Source: Lonsdalea quercina subsp. quercina (lineage in GTDB: Bacteria; Pseudomonadota; Gammaproteobacteria; Enterobacterales; Enterobacteriaceae). Taken from it: a DNA stretch of 9,646 nt. The position numbers and the translations under genes are program-made. Where the stretch lies: contig NZ_JIBO01000004.1 of the NCBI RefSeq assembly GCF_000688655.1, positions 407,298-416,943 on the forward strand, read 5' to 3'. Shown here piece after piece: positions 1 through 6,726 of the stretch; the first letter of the stretch is position 1; each line of letters starts with the position of its first letter. Under the pieces are notes generated by a model that saw only the letters and a list, made by a program, of their open reading frames with translations, had not been told where the DNA came from and ran no database searches.

Positions 1-2
1 AT

Positions 3-158
3 ATCTATCCGGTTTTTGTGACCGTGAGTGAAATGATGATATTCACATGCCTATATAACGCAGAGCAAGACCATCAACTCGGTTTAATTAATGTTGCGGG
101 TGCCATTATGATTAACAAGGGCGAGCAATCACAAAAAACAATTCATTTAATGGATTAA
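3..158 (+). CDS. C-terminal fragment of a membrane protein, possibly EamA/DMT-type transporter (cut by window edge)
   Basis: A reading frame is open from the left edge and ends at TAA 156-158, giving about 51 residues with no start in view. It has two hydrophobic stretches separated by a short polar turn (NAEQDHQ) and ends in a polar tail (NKGEQSQ...). The order Pro-Val-Phe, hydrophobic helix, a Glu near the turn, then Gln-Leu-Gly and a second helix (LINVAGAIMIN) resembles the last two helices of EamA/DMT-family permeases, where a Gly/Ala-rich final helix follows a 'GE...Q..G' turn. This is a pattern resemblance only. The frame could also be fortuitous in AT-rich DNA, although the hydrophobic pattern argues against that. 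If real, it is the end of a plus-strand gene pointing towards the marR-type gene. The missing upstream sequence would settle the call. Confidence 0.35.
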   Translation: MYPVFVTVSEMMIFTCLYNAEQDHQLGLINVAGAIMINKGEQSQKTIHLMD

Positions 159-513
159 ATGATTCATTGGTGAGGGATATCATCAGTGATTATGAGTTCG
201 TGCTTTAATATGTTGATTTATAAGGGGTTTTAGTTTATTTTTGCGAGGGGTAGGCCTTGTCATAAAGAACATAATGGGGGGGCGGAATTTAAAAACAAGG
301 CTGTGCACTTTATTTTTCTTTCACTTGTTAAGAAAAACATATAGCGAAAAAATGGCTCGTAAGGGAAGGGTGAAATAAAAAACTCGTTCTGTTTCCTGGG
401 TTTGACTCCCTATTTAAATACATATCGTAATAATATAAACGTCGTATATGTTATATGATTACTCTCTAGAGATAATAAGATATTGAATTAACTTTAGAAG
501 CCCTCAAACCCCG
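159..513. other. AT-rich gene-free stretch
   Basis: These 355 bases separate the left-edge fragment from the 3' end of the minus-strand regulator. I find no credible coding frame on either strand, no tRNA-like fold and no clear stem followed by a T-run. A run of seven G at about 275-281 and a short palindrome (gctacgtagc, 513-522) at the stop of the regulator gene are the only visible irregularities. Because the two flanking genes converge here, the stretch should contain transcription ends, but I cannot point to a convincing intrinsic terminator. Confidence 0.5.
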
Positions 514-963
514 CTACGTAGCTAATTTAGCCACGCTAACCAACCATCGCCGCACTGATGCTTCATCTGAAGAGGATAAAGCAGAAAGCAGACCAGATTC
601 TGCAGATTGGACCACTGACTTGCTTAGCATGAGCGTTCTCTGCCCTGAATCGGTTAGTTCAATGACCTGAATTCTGCCGTGTTCTTTATGTGGGTGCCGG
701 CGGATCATTCCCGCACGCTCCAGATTTCCGACAATGACACTCATTGTCTGTGGAGTCAGCAGCGATAAACGGGACAGATCGGCACCAGAGATACCCGGAT
801 AGGCTTCGAGCATCGTCATCACTGAGAACTGAGGCAGGGTCAAACCCGTTTCTTTTAGAGCTTTTTCCATTCTGATTTTGTGTACGGCATGAGCCTGTCG
901 CAGTAGGTAGCCTATATGGCCTTTCTCACCCCGCTTTCCTTCCCCCAGCTCAGGAATCGACAT
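514..963 (-). CDS. MarR-family transcriptional regulator
   Basis: The product is about 149 residues, the usual size for MarR proteins, which bind DNA as winged-helix dimers and often respond to small phenolic or oxidative ligands. After an N-terminal dimerisation helix (GYLLRQAHAVHKIRMEKAL) comes the winged helix: TLPQFSVMTMLEAYPG, then ISGADLSRLSLLTPQTMSVI (support and recognition helices), NLERAGMIRR, and a wing containing HGR ahead of IELTDSGQ. The start is uncertain. The frame extends to ATG codons at 985-987 and 1000-1002, but both lie at or inside the inverted repeat 986-1029. I prefer the ATG at 961-963 (MSIPELGEG), which leaves that repeat in the promoter; no start has a clear Shine-Dalgarno. 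It is divergent from an AhpD-like pseudogene and a GNAT gene, which it probably controls together with itself. Family assignment is secure; ligand and targets are inferred. Confidence 0.88.
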   Translation of the reverse strand: MSIPELGEGKRGEKGHIGYLLRQAHAVHKIRMEKALKETGLTLPQFSVMTMLEAYPGISGADLSRLSLLTPQTMSVIVGNLERAGMIRRHPHKEHGRIQVIELTDSGQRTLMLSKSVVQSAESGLLSALSSSDEASVRRWLVSVAKLAT

Positions 964-985
964 ATCGTGCGATCTTGACTTGTGC

Positions 986-1029
986 ATAATATAAGAACTC
1001 ATATATTGTTGTTCGAGTTCTTATATTAT
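986..1029. promoter_or_regulatory. Perfect 15-bp inverted repeat in the divergent promoter (probable MarR operator)
   Basis: ataatataagaactc (986-1000) is followed after 14 bases by its exact reverse complement gagttcttatattat (1015-1029). The repeat lies between the minus-strand regulator and the plus-strand pseudogene/GNAT pair, where MarR proteins usually bind. Each arm also contains an AT-rich -10-like block (TATATT/TATTAT) placed to serve one of the two divergent transcripts, so binding could shut both promoters at once. A nested imperfect dyad (aatata 988-993, tatatt 1002-1007) lies across the left arm. The repeat is directly visible; its role as operator is inferred from position. Confidence 0.65.
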
Positions 1030-1044
1030 CAGACGAGAGAAATC

Positions 1045-1334
1045 ATGACACCTCATCGTCAGCATCGAAGTGACGGGTCCTCTTGTGAGCTGGCAGCTCC
1101 AGACGTCGTCGCCGTTCCAGGAATGCTGGGTAGAGCTATCGACAACGCCGGCCTAGATAAATGACTTACTGGATGGATTAAACGTCGTATTTCTCAACTC
1201 AATGGTTGTGAATGTTGTATTCAGTTTCATTCAGTATGACGCGCGAGGCGGGACTGGTTTTTATCAAAATCGAATGGGTTACAGCCTGGCACGATGCCGA
1301 CATTTATTCTGAACGTGAACGCGCTGCTATACAG
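1045..1334 (+). pseudogene. Decayed AhpD-like / carboxymuconolactone decarboxylase-family gene
   Basis: From ATG 1045 the frame reads through an AhpD-like N-terminus (GMLGRAIDNAGLDK) to an in-frame TGA at 1162-1164. The same frame then continues at 1165-1233 with the family core: RRISQLNGCECCIQFH has the same shape as RISQINGCSFCLNMH in the intact homologue at 3197-3628, including both cysteines of CxxC and the following His. Between 1233 and 1236 the homology moves to another frame, which continues as TREAG, then AWHDADIYSERERAAI up to about 1331. Beyond that, the C-terminal third of the family is missing and the GNAT gene begins 50 bases later. There is thus one nonsense change, one frameshift and a 3' deletion. 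AhpD-like proteins use the CxxC and His in thiol-dependent peroxide or disulfide reactions; this copy should be inactive. The trio MarR / AhpD-like / GNAT is inferred to be the original operon design. Confidence 0.82.
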
Positions 1335-1381
1335 TTCACTCCCCCGATCCCTAAGCAAAATAATCAGCAGAGGAAACAAGA

Positions 1382-1828
1382 ATGTCTACTCAACGCGTTT
1401 CAACCTTTCGGCACATTGTTTCTGAGTCAGATGTTCGGGCCAGCTTTCGGCTGATAAAGCAACTTAGGCCGCATCTGAGTTCGGAAGATGAGTTCTGGCT
1501 TCGTTGGCAACGTCAGACCGGAGAGGGCTATATTCTGGATGGCTTGTTCATTGACGATGTACTTGTGGCCCTGGCTGGCTACCGCATACAGGAAAATCTT
1601 GTGCATGGACGTTTTTTTTATGTAGAGGATTTGGTGACCTCAGAAGAGCAACGTAGTTGTGGATATGGTGAAAGCATGATGTCGTATCTGAGCGAGCTGG
1701 CTCGTTCCTCAGGCTGCGGTAAGCTGGTGCTAGACACACCGCTATCGAACAGCCTTGGTCACCGGTTTTACTTTCGGTGCGGACTGTTGGCAACATCTTT
1801 GCGTTTCAATATTCCGGTTGAGTCATGA
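1382..1828 (+). CDS. GNAT-family N-acetyltransferase
   Basis: 148 residues, typical of a single-domain GNAT enzyme, which transfers acetyl from acetyl-CoA to an amine on a small molecule or protein. The central strand and pyrophosphate loop are visible: FFYVEDLVTSEEQRSCGYGE, where RSCGYG fits the R/Q-x-x-G-x-G/A signature that binds acetyl-CoA. It is followed by a helix (MMSYLSELARSSGC), the strand KLVLDTPL, and the C-terminal GHRFYFRCGLLATSLRF element corresponding to the usual 'A..FY...GF' motif. The ATG at 1382 has a good ribosome-binding site (agagga, 1369-1374). It follows the decayed AhpD-like gene and presumably shares its MarR-controlled promoter. The gene appears intact although its upstream partner is broken, so it may still be expressed. 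The substrate is unknown. Confidence 0.85.
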   Translation: MSTQRVSTFRHIVSESDVRASFRLIKQLRPHLSSEDEFWLRWQRQTGEGYILDGLFIDDVLVALAGYRIQENLVHGRFFYVEDLVTSEEQRSCGYGESMMSYLSELARSSGCGKLVLDTPLSNSLGHRFYFRCGLLATSLRFNIPVES

Positions 1829-2293
1829 ACCTCAATGAATTAGGTGTCGTGGTGGGTTGCTCTGTATTCCCCCTCAAGGCACTGAACTCATTGGTATTGC
1901 CGCATCGTGCAAAGGGCCTGTATTGACAAATCCCCGATAAGAACGCACAGAAACGCTTCTTCTCTTCTATTATGAAGAGTACGTTTTCTTGCCCACGAAC
2001 AATGGACATAGCGCTAAGCAAGGCCCTGGTTTACACATTGTTCCGGGCTGAGCCAGCCACAGGCATCATGGCGACGCGGGAGATCGCCGACACGCTCAAT
2101 ACAGGTTAAAACGCCATCGTTCGCTTCCAACCCGAGGAAAACGAAACCAACCCCATCCAGGTACCAGGAAAGTGCTCTCATCGCTGGCGCAAATAACCGC
2201 GCAGTGACACAACAGCCTGACATGGATCGTGCTATCTACCAGCGCTTTAGTATGAATAAGCACACTGTTCTTATTTTTCAGTGAATTTGCCTA
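1829..2293. other. Gene-poor scar without an assignable gene
   Basis: No frame here is convincing on either strand. An ATG overlaps the GNAT stop (ATGA, 1825-1828) but its frame closes after 33 codons with no family resemblance. A 35-codon frame at 2002-2109 ends at a TAA; its reading ALSKALVYTLFRAEPATG followed by ATREIADTLN has the rhythm of a helix-turn-helix N-terminus of the Rrf2 type, and the frame continues after the stop as NAIVRF. That is too weak to call, but it fits a decayed regulator gene. Two short minus-strand frames (1806-2021 and 2014-2223) show no recognisable motif. The stretch leads into an IS30-family fragment and is best read as decayed insertion DNA. Confidence 0.5.
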
Positions 2294-2420
2294 TGGCGGC
2301 GAGGAACCACGAAAACACCAGCGACCTGTTACGACAATACCTTTCCCAAGGGAACGAGCGTGATAGGTTTACCCTCAGTATGAACTGAATGATATTGCTT
2401 TCAAATTGAACGAAAGTTTA
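2294..2420 (+). pseudogene. Frameshifted fragment of an IS30-family transposase (C-terminal part of the DDE domain)
   Basis: Three reading frames must be joined to see the family. At 2294-2308 the frame reads W-R-R-G-T, matching the 'PWQRGT' of IS30-family transposases. A base then appears lost at 2309-2310, and the homology continues at 2311-2340 as E-N-T-S-D-L-L-R-Q-Y, matching the family's 'NENTNGLLRQY', which carries the catalytic Glu of the DDE triad, then L-S-Q-G for 'FPKG'. Between 2358 and 2367 the frame shifts again and reads VYPQYELNDIAFKLNE, matching '.VY.Q.ELN.IA..LN.RPRK'. Everything after LNE, and most of the protein upstream, is missing. No terminal inverted repeats could be matched. 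It is an inactive relic that marks past insertion between the regulator block and the doxX-like gene. Confidence 0.75.
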
Positions 2421-2693
2421 ACAAACTCCTTTCTATACAAATGGTTATGTCTAATTACCGGGTGCTGAATTGCAATGACCGCCTAAATTCACAGTAGCCG
2501 GATTTTGGGCCGAGGTCAGATTGTTTGTCACCATGTCATGGTTAATAAATTGTTTCTTATCCCTTAAAAGGAGAGGGGTAATCAATTAAAATAAAATCAA
2601 TCTTGTAGGAAGCAATGTGTGTATCAATTATATTCGAAAACTTTGTTTTTCTATTGTTATGTGATGATTGGACAGTAAGATTACAGGGACACC
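2421..2693. other. AT-rich leader region upstream of the doxX-like gene
   Basis: This stretch contains no coding frame that I can support. It should hold the promoter of the doxX-like gene, but no -35/-10 pair stands out: candidates such as TTGTTA with TAAGAT would leave almost no leader. A short palindrome ccatgtcatgg (about 2531-2541) and AT-rich repeats (atcaatt...aaatcaat, about 2581-2602) are visible but unassigned. A short agggac element (2685-2690) just before the ATG is the only ribosome-binding candidate. Confidence 0.4.
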
Positions 2694-3128
2694 ATGCTGC
2701 AATTAAAAAACCTTAAATTTATTATTTATTTTTCACGTATAGCTCTTGCGGCGACTTTTCTTTCAGTTGTGGCGGATCGATTCGGATTTTGGGGAAATGC
2801 TGGGGAGCTTGGGGTTTCGTGGGGGAATATGAATAAATTCTTCCTTCATGTGAGTTTATTGGCCCCATGGGCCCCAGCGGCATTTATCCCCGTAGTTGGA
2901 TGGGTGGTTAATATATTGGAGTTTGTATTAGGGATAGCGCTGCTACTTGGTATTAAGCCCAAGATGACTGCTTTAGCGACGGCAGGGTTATTTTTGATTT
3001 TTGCTATCAGTATGGCGGCTTTTCAGAGTGTAAAGTTAATGCTGAATTTTAGCGTATTACCCTGTTCAGCCTGCGCAGCGTTACTCTATTTCCTGGGCGA
3101 GATAAAGTCTAAAACCGATGTGCCGTAA
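2694..3128 (+). CDS. DoxX-like family inner-membrane protein
   Basis: 144 residues with four predicted membrane helices (about residues 8-28, 60-85, 92-111, 117-135), the size and topology of DoxX-like proteins. Family features are the N-terminal helix SRIALAATFLSVVADRFGFWG, the WGN segment near residues 43-45, and the second helix NILEFVLGIALLLGIKPK with its Glu and Gly-rich stretch. A Cys-Ser-Ala-Cys pair sits in the last helix (C124, C127). DoxX-like proteins are poorly understood; some relatives act with thiol or oxidative-stress functions, so any role here is inference. The start at 2694 has an AGGGA element 4 bases upstream. The gene is noticeably AT-rich compared with the paa genes. 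It lies 68 bases before an AhpD-like gene in the same direction, probably in one transcript. Confidence 0.75.
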   Translation: MLQLKNLKFIIYFSRIALAATFLSVVADRFGFWGNAGELGVSWGNMNKFFLHVSLLAPWAPAAFIPVVGWVVNILEFVLGIALLLGIKPKMTALATAGLFLIFAISMAAFQSVKLMLNFSVLPCSACAALLYFLGEIKSKTDVP

Positions 3129-3196
3129 ATTTATATAAGTAATCAAACACGCATTCTATTTCTATTCATTTGTATAACTAACGCTGGAGTATTGTT

Positions 3197-3628
3197 ATGT
3201 CAAGCTTACGTCTCCCTTACTATGAACTATCTGCGGAGCTATTACAGGGCTTTCGGCTGGTAAAGCAGGAGCTGGAAAATAGCTCCCTGGGATTGCCCTT
3301 GGTTGAACTAATCTATTTACGTATTTCTCAGATTAACGGCTGCTCGTTTTGCCTGAATATGCATACCAAAGCACTGCGCGAGAAAGGCGAAACCGATCGC
3401 CGTCTGGCTGAATTGGCGGGCTGGCGTGTTAGTTCACAGTTTACCTTGCGTGAAAAAGCGGCACTGGAATGGGCCGAGGCGCTAACTTACGTCACGGAAA
3501 CACACGCTGACGATGAAGCTTATCTGCCATTAAAAGAATATTATACGGATAAAGAGATCTCAGATTTAACTTACGCTATTGCATTAATGAATGGTATGAA
3601 CCGTTTGGCGGTTGGTATGCGTCAATAA
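3197..3628 (+). CDS. AhpD-like / carboxymuconolactone decarboxylase-family protein
   Basis: 143 residues, the usual size of single-domain AhpD-like proteins. The family core is complete: ELIYLRISQINGCSFCLNMH with C49 and C52 (CxxC) and H56, then TKALREKGETDRRLAELAGWR, then the helix LREKAALEWAEALT, and a C-terminal ALMNGMNRLAVGMR. In characterised relatives the CxxC and His act in peroxide or disulfide reduction; decarboxylase activity is not expected from this subgroup. GGAG at 3186-3189 sits 7 bases before the ATG. It follows the doxX-like gene and precedes a ligase plus ring-epoxidase genes, so a protective role against peroxide leaking from an oxygenase is possible but unproven. It is the intact counterpart of the pseudogene at 1045-1334, and the two are clearly different paralogues rather than a recent duplicate. 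Confidence 0.85.
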   Translation: MSSLRLPYYELSAELLQGFRLVKQELENSSLGLPLVELIYLRISQINGCSFCLNMHTKALREKGETDRRLAELAGWRVSSQFTLREKAALEWAEALTYVTETHADDEAYLPLKEYYTDKEISDLTYAIALMNGMNRLAVGMRQ

Positions 3629-3678
3629 TACCGGATAAAAAAAGAAATATTTCATATCATTTAAAACCAACCGTCATT

Positions 3679-3716
3679 AAATAGTCATTGCGGTAATACT
3701 ACCGCGATGACTATTT
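3679..3716 (+). terminator. Strong stem-loop between the ahpD-like and ligase genes (terminator or attenuator)
   Basis: aaatagtcattgcggta (3679-3695) pairs with taccgcgatgactattt (3700-3716) around a 4-base loop (atac). Sixteen pairs are Watson-Crick and one (3689 with 3706) is a U-G wobble in RNA. The base of the stem is AT-rich, A on the left and TATTT on the right, as in bidirectional intrinsic terminators, but the T-run is short (ttt, then gttc). It begins 51 bases after the ahpD-like stop and ends 24 bases before the preferred ligase start. It could end the doxX-ahpD transcript, or act as an attenuator if transcription continues into the ligase-paa genes. The structure is directly visible; the function is inferred. 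Confidence 0.6.
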
Positions 3717-3725
3717 GTTCTGAAT

Positions 3726-3729
3726 GGAG
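3726..3729 (+). promoter_or_regulatory. Ribosome-binding site that fixes the ligase start
   Basis: GGAG lies 10 bases before the ATG at 3740-3742. The frame is open upstream to an ATG at 3707, but that codon lies inside the right arm of the stem-loop 3679-3716 and has no Shine-Dalgarno, so 3740 is preferred. Confidence 0.55.
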
Positions 3730-3739
3730 TGTGCGCTAT

Positions 3740-5488
3740 ATGAATTACCTGAAGAAAAAGAAAGTATGGGAAGATTTATTTAGTGACAAGGAATTAGGTG
3801 CGGGAAACTTTTTGTTTAAATCTTATGCTGCCTATAATGGTGGTGATGAAAGTTTTCTGTTTTTAGAAAAACCTTTTACGGGCGCGGATGGTTCTGTTTA
3901 TAACGAGCTTTCTCTAAATACACTGTATCAATTGGTTAAGAATCTAGCCGCATGGTATCGCCAGCAAGGGGTTTTATCTGGTCAGCATATTTGTCTTTTT
4001 CTGGGTGATGGAATACCCTCGTTTCTCCATTTTTTGGCATTAAATAGCCTTGGGTGTATTCCTGTTTTAATTAATGGGCATATGCGGGCTGATATTGCAG
4101 AAGTATATGTAAAACGCAATAATTTTGATATTTTGGTATATGACCGGGAAACAGAGTCACGTTGGGAACTTAATGGGGAAAATAGTCCATTAAATAAAAT
4201 AACGACATTACGAGCCGTATTTAGCCGTTCTTTGCCAGTCCCCCTGGCACCGCTTGAAGCTGGATGGCCAGCGGTGATGAATGACGACACTATCGTTATG
4301 ATTTGCCACAGTTCTGGAACGACTGGAATCCCAAAAGCAGTCCTGTTTGGCCATGCGCAGTTCTTCAATGGTAAGAGGGAACGCCTGCGTGGCTTCATGG
4401 CGCGTGAGGACGATCGGCTGGTGACCGCGATGCCGCCTACTCATGCAGCAGGAATCAGTTATTTGATGACGGCGACGATGCTACAACTCCCGACGCTGGC
4501 ACTGGCGACCCAAACGGGGGCATCGGTGGCAAAGAGTGTCGCGGATTTCGATGCCACTATCGTTACAGCTTTCTCGCAAACTTATGCCTCTTTTGCTGGC
4601 TTAGACCTACCCGATGCATATCTGAAAAGCGTACAGCGTTACTACAACACCGGTGATACGGCCCACGAGGCACATATTCGGGCGCTGCTGCGTTTGTCTC
4701 CAGAAGGGCGTTTTACCGACATGTTCGGTGCTTCAGAGTTGGGGATGTCCCAATTTTTCAATGTATCAACAGCGAAGCATGTTGGCAGCAAACGCCGGGT
4801 GGGGACCCCAGCCGATTATGCGCATTGCGATATTCTCACGCCGCAGGGGGAATGCCTGCCTGACGGAGAACCGGGCTATCTAGGCGTGCGTTCGCCAACG
4901 GTAACTCCGGGCTATTATGGTCAGCCGCACCTGACTTCCCTCACTACGCTAAATGGTTACTGGCTGACTGGTGATATCGGCCTGCGTCTGCAAAACGGTG
5001 AATATGTCCATTTAGATCGAATCGTCGATGCCATCCCAACGCCGATGGGCATTCAGGCTTATACGTTATTGCTCGAAGAGCACCTATTGCAGCATGAGGC
5101 GTTGCTGGATGTCAGTGTTGTGGGTATTTCTCGCGGGCCTACGCGAGAAGAAGCGGTGCTGGTACTGGTACAACATCAGCCGGGCACAGCGGTTAGCGCA
5201 GATGAAATTCTGGCACTGGCATTGGAGTGCTATCCCTTCCTGGGCCGCAGTAACCTCCCTGATTACACGCTATGTGTCGGGGTTCTCGCTAATGGCGCTT
5301 CACTGCCGACTGGTTCTACGGGAAAAGTGCTCAAGCGCGAAATTCGAGACAACTTCTGGACTTGGCAACGTGATTTTGACGAGGGTGCCCGCGGCATACT
5401 CAAAGATGTACGCTGGAATCATTTTGTAACGCGTCAGTCCATGAATCGGACTGAGCCCGTATCTCTCCTTGACTATCTGAGTGCCTAA
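3740..5488 (+). CDS. Acyl-CoA synthetase / AMP-dependent ligase (ANL superfamily), probably for an aromatic or other organic acid
   Basis: 582 residues from ATG 3740. ANL enzymes activate a carboxylate with ATP to an acyl-adenylate, then usually form a CoA thioester. Core motifs appear in order: the P-loop [12 protein letters not shown] (about 190-201), DMFGASELG (327-335), YWLTGDIG (407-414), the hinge LDRIVDAI (425-432) and PTGSTGK with catalytic Lys529. There is no attached carrier domain. It is not a PaaK-type phenylacetate ligase, which is shorter (about 430-440 residues) and has a different motif context, so the substrate is open. About 53 residues follow the catalytic Lys, longer than usual for CoA ligases. 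The first ~460 bases are AT-rich and the rest GC-rich. paaA starts 10 bases after its stop, with paaA's ribosome-binding site overlapping that stop, so the ligase and epoxidase are almost certainly co-expressed. The likely role is to supply the CoA substrate for PaaABCE. Confidence 0.85.
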   Translation: MNYLKKKKVWEDLFSDKELGAGNFLFKSYAAYNGGDESFLFLEKPFTGADGSVYNELSLNTLYQLVKNLAAWYRQQGVLSGQHICLFLGDGIPSFLHFLALNSLGCIPVLINGHMRADIAEVYVKRNNFDILVYDRETESRWELNGENSPLNKITTLRAVFSRSLPVPLAPLEAGWPAVMNDDTIVMICHSSGTTGIPKAVLFGHAQFFNGKRERLRGFMAREDDRLVTAMPPTHAAGISYLMTATMLQLPTLALATQTGASVAKSVADFDATIVTAFSQTYASFAGLDLPDAYLKSVQRYYNTGDTAHEAHIRALLRLSPEGRFTDMFGASELGMSQFFNVSTAKHVGSKRRVGTPADYAHCDILTPQGECLPDGEPGYLGVRSPTVTPGYYGQPHLTSLTTLNGYWLTGDIGLRLQNGEYVHLDRIVDAIPTPMGIQAYTLLLEEHLLQHEALLDVSVVGISRGPTREEAVLVLVQHQPGTAVSADEILALALECYPFLGRSNLPDYTLCVGVLANGASLPTGSTGKVLKREIRDNFWTWQRDFDEGARGILKDVRWNHFVTRQSMNRTEPVSLLDYLSA

Positions 5489-5491
5489 GGA
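5487..5491 (+). promoter_or_regulatory. Ribosome-binding site that fixes the paaA start
   Basis: AAGGA, overlapping the ligase stop codon, lies 7 bases before ATG 5499-5501. The frame could begin at GTG 5481, but that codon lies upstream of this site, inside the ligase gene, and would add only six residues, so 5499 is preferred. Confidence 0.7.
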
Positions 5492-5498
5492 CGAGGTC

Positions 5499-6452
5499 AT
5501 GACACCGAATATTGAAGTGTTGACGGATGAGTTCCAGAAACGTATCGAGCGCGGCGAAAAGATAGAGCCGCAGGACTGGATGCCTGACGATTATCGTCGG
5601 GCACTACAGCGACAAATGTCCCAGCATGCACATTCAGAATATATAGGGATGCTGTTAGAAGGACGTTGGATAACACGTGCGCCAACGCTGAGCCGAAAAT
5701 GTATCCTGCTTGCGAAAGTACAAGATGAAGCCGGTCACGCGCAATACCTCTACAGTGCACTGGAAAGCCTGCGTCTCAGCCGTGACGAGGCGTACAGTAA
5801 ATTGCTGTCCGGCGAAGCTAAATATCTGAATATTTTCAACTATCCTGCGCTTACCTGGGCTGATGTCGGAATGATTGGCTGGCTGACGGATGGCGCTGCC
5901 ATAGTCAACCAGGTGCCACTGACCCGCTGCTCTTACGGGCCTTATGCCAGAGCAATGGTGCGTGTTTGCCAGGAAGAAAGCTTTCATCATCGTCAGGGGT
6001 TTGACCTGATTCGCAAACTGGTTGAAGGCACGCAGGCGCAAAGAGAAATGGCGCAAGAGGCGCTGAATCGCTGGTGGTGGCCCGTGCTAATGGTTTTTGG
6101 CCCCCCGGATGAGCGCTCGGTGCATTCCCGCAATGCGATGCGCTGGGGAATAAAACTTTACTCTAACGATACCCTGCGCCAGAAGTTTATCGATCAGACC
6201 GTGCCGCAAATCCAGTATTTAGGACTCACCGTTCCCGATCCCGATTTACGTTTTAACCCAGAAACCTGTCATTACGAAACGGGTGAGATCGACTGGGATG
6301 AATTTAACCGGGTAATCCAGGGTAATGGTCTGTGTAACAAGGCGCGAATTGCCAGCCGACGCCGTGCCTGGGAAGAAGGTGCATGGGTTCGTGAGGCGGC
6401 ATTGTGTCATACGGTTAAGCAGAACAAACGGGAGCAGCAACAGTATGGATAA
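5499..6452 (+). CDS. paaA: Phenylacetyl-CoA epoxidase-type catalytic subunit PaaA
   Basis: 317 residues, close to the E. coli subunit (309). PaaA is the diiron catalytic subunit of the PaaABC(D)E complex, which uses O2 and NADPH-derived electrons to epoxidise the ring of phenylacetyl-CoA in the cytoplasm. The ferritin-like diiron ligands are all present: E47 in QHAHSE, E77 and H80 in QDEAGH, D132 in TDGAAIVNQ, and E160 and H163 in QEESFH. Long blocks match E. coli PaaA, for example [47 protein letters not shown] and GEIDW. The 3' end overlaps paaB by 8 bases, suggesting translational coupling. Conservation is high near the metal site. The upstream partner is a ligase unlike PaaK, so the true substrate may be a related aryl-CoA rather than phenylacetyl-CoA. 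Confidence 0.95.
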   Translation: MTPNIEVLTDEFQKRIERGEKIEPQDWMPDDYRRALQRQMSQHAHSEYIGMLLEGRWITRAPTLSRKCILLAKVQDEAGHAQYLYSALESLRLSRDEAYSKLLSGEAKYLNIFNYPALTWADVGMIGWLTDGAAIVNQVPLTRCSYGPYARAMVRVCQEESFHHRQGFDLIRKLVEGTQAQREMAQEALNRWWWPVLMVFGPPDERSVHSRNAMRWGIKLYSNDTLRQKFIDQTVPQIQYLGLTVPDPDLRFNPETCHYETGEIDWDEFNRVIQGNGLCNKARIASRRRAWEEGAWVREAALCHTVKQNKREQQQYG

Positions 6453-6726
6453 GTGGAAATTTTGGGAAGTGTTTGCTCGTCAACAACGGGGCGTCAGCCA
6501 TCGCCACGTGGGAAGCGTTCAGGCTAGCGACGCTGAGATGGCGCTCTCGCATGCGCGCGATATTTTTACGCGCAGAGGCGATTTTGTCAGCCTGTGGGTG
6601 GTGGCTTCGGAAAACCTGATGACCAGCGGCGACGTGCCCCAGGGGCCGTGGTTTGAAACGGCGGAGGATAAACGCTACCGCCATGCGACATTCTACGAAG
6701 TACCCGAAGGGGTGAAGCACCTATGA
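6445..6726 (+). CDS. paaB: Phenylacetyl-CoA epoxidase-type subunit PaaB
   Basis: 93 residues against 95 in E. coli. PaaB is the small bridging subunit that holds PaaAC heterodimers together; it carries no cofactor. Conserved blocks are [33 protein letters not shown], and the C-terminal [16 protein letters not shown], all close to the E. coli protein. The ATG at 6445 lies inside the end of paaA (8-base overlap) with GGAGC about 10 bases upstream. The frame extends further up to 6325, but that part lies in another frame of paaA and is not PaaB-like. Its stop overlaps the paaC start (ATGA). Confidence 0.93.
   Translation: MDKWKFWEVFARQQRGVSHRHVGSVQASDAEMALSHARDIFTRRGDFVSLWVVASENLMTSGDVPQGPWFETAEDKRYRHATFYEVPEGVKHL

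Noticed and set aside
513..522. gctacgtagc palindrome at the end of the marR-type gene as a terminator
   Set aside because: The stem has only five pairs with no loop and no T-run follows, so it would not form a useful terminator.
1548..1796. 82-codon minus-strand frame inside the GNAT gene
   Set aside because: It is antisense to a gene with clear GNAT motifs and has no family features.
1825..1926. Short frame starting at an ATGA overlap with the GNAT stop
   Set aside because: It closes after 33 codons and resembles nothing recognisable; the overlap alone is weak evidence.
3707..3739. Upstream ATG extending the ligase by 11 residues
   Set aside because: It sits inside the right arm of the stem-loop and has no ribosome-binding site, while ATG 3740 has GGAG at 3726-3729.
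4653..5429. Plus-strand frames of 76 and 133 codons inside the ligase gene
   Set aside because: They are alternate frames of a gene with clear family motifs and contain no recognisable domain.
5481..5498. GTG start adding six residues to PaaA
   Set aside because: It lies upstream of the AAGGA site that serves ATG 5499 and would overlap the ligase stop.
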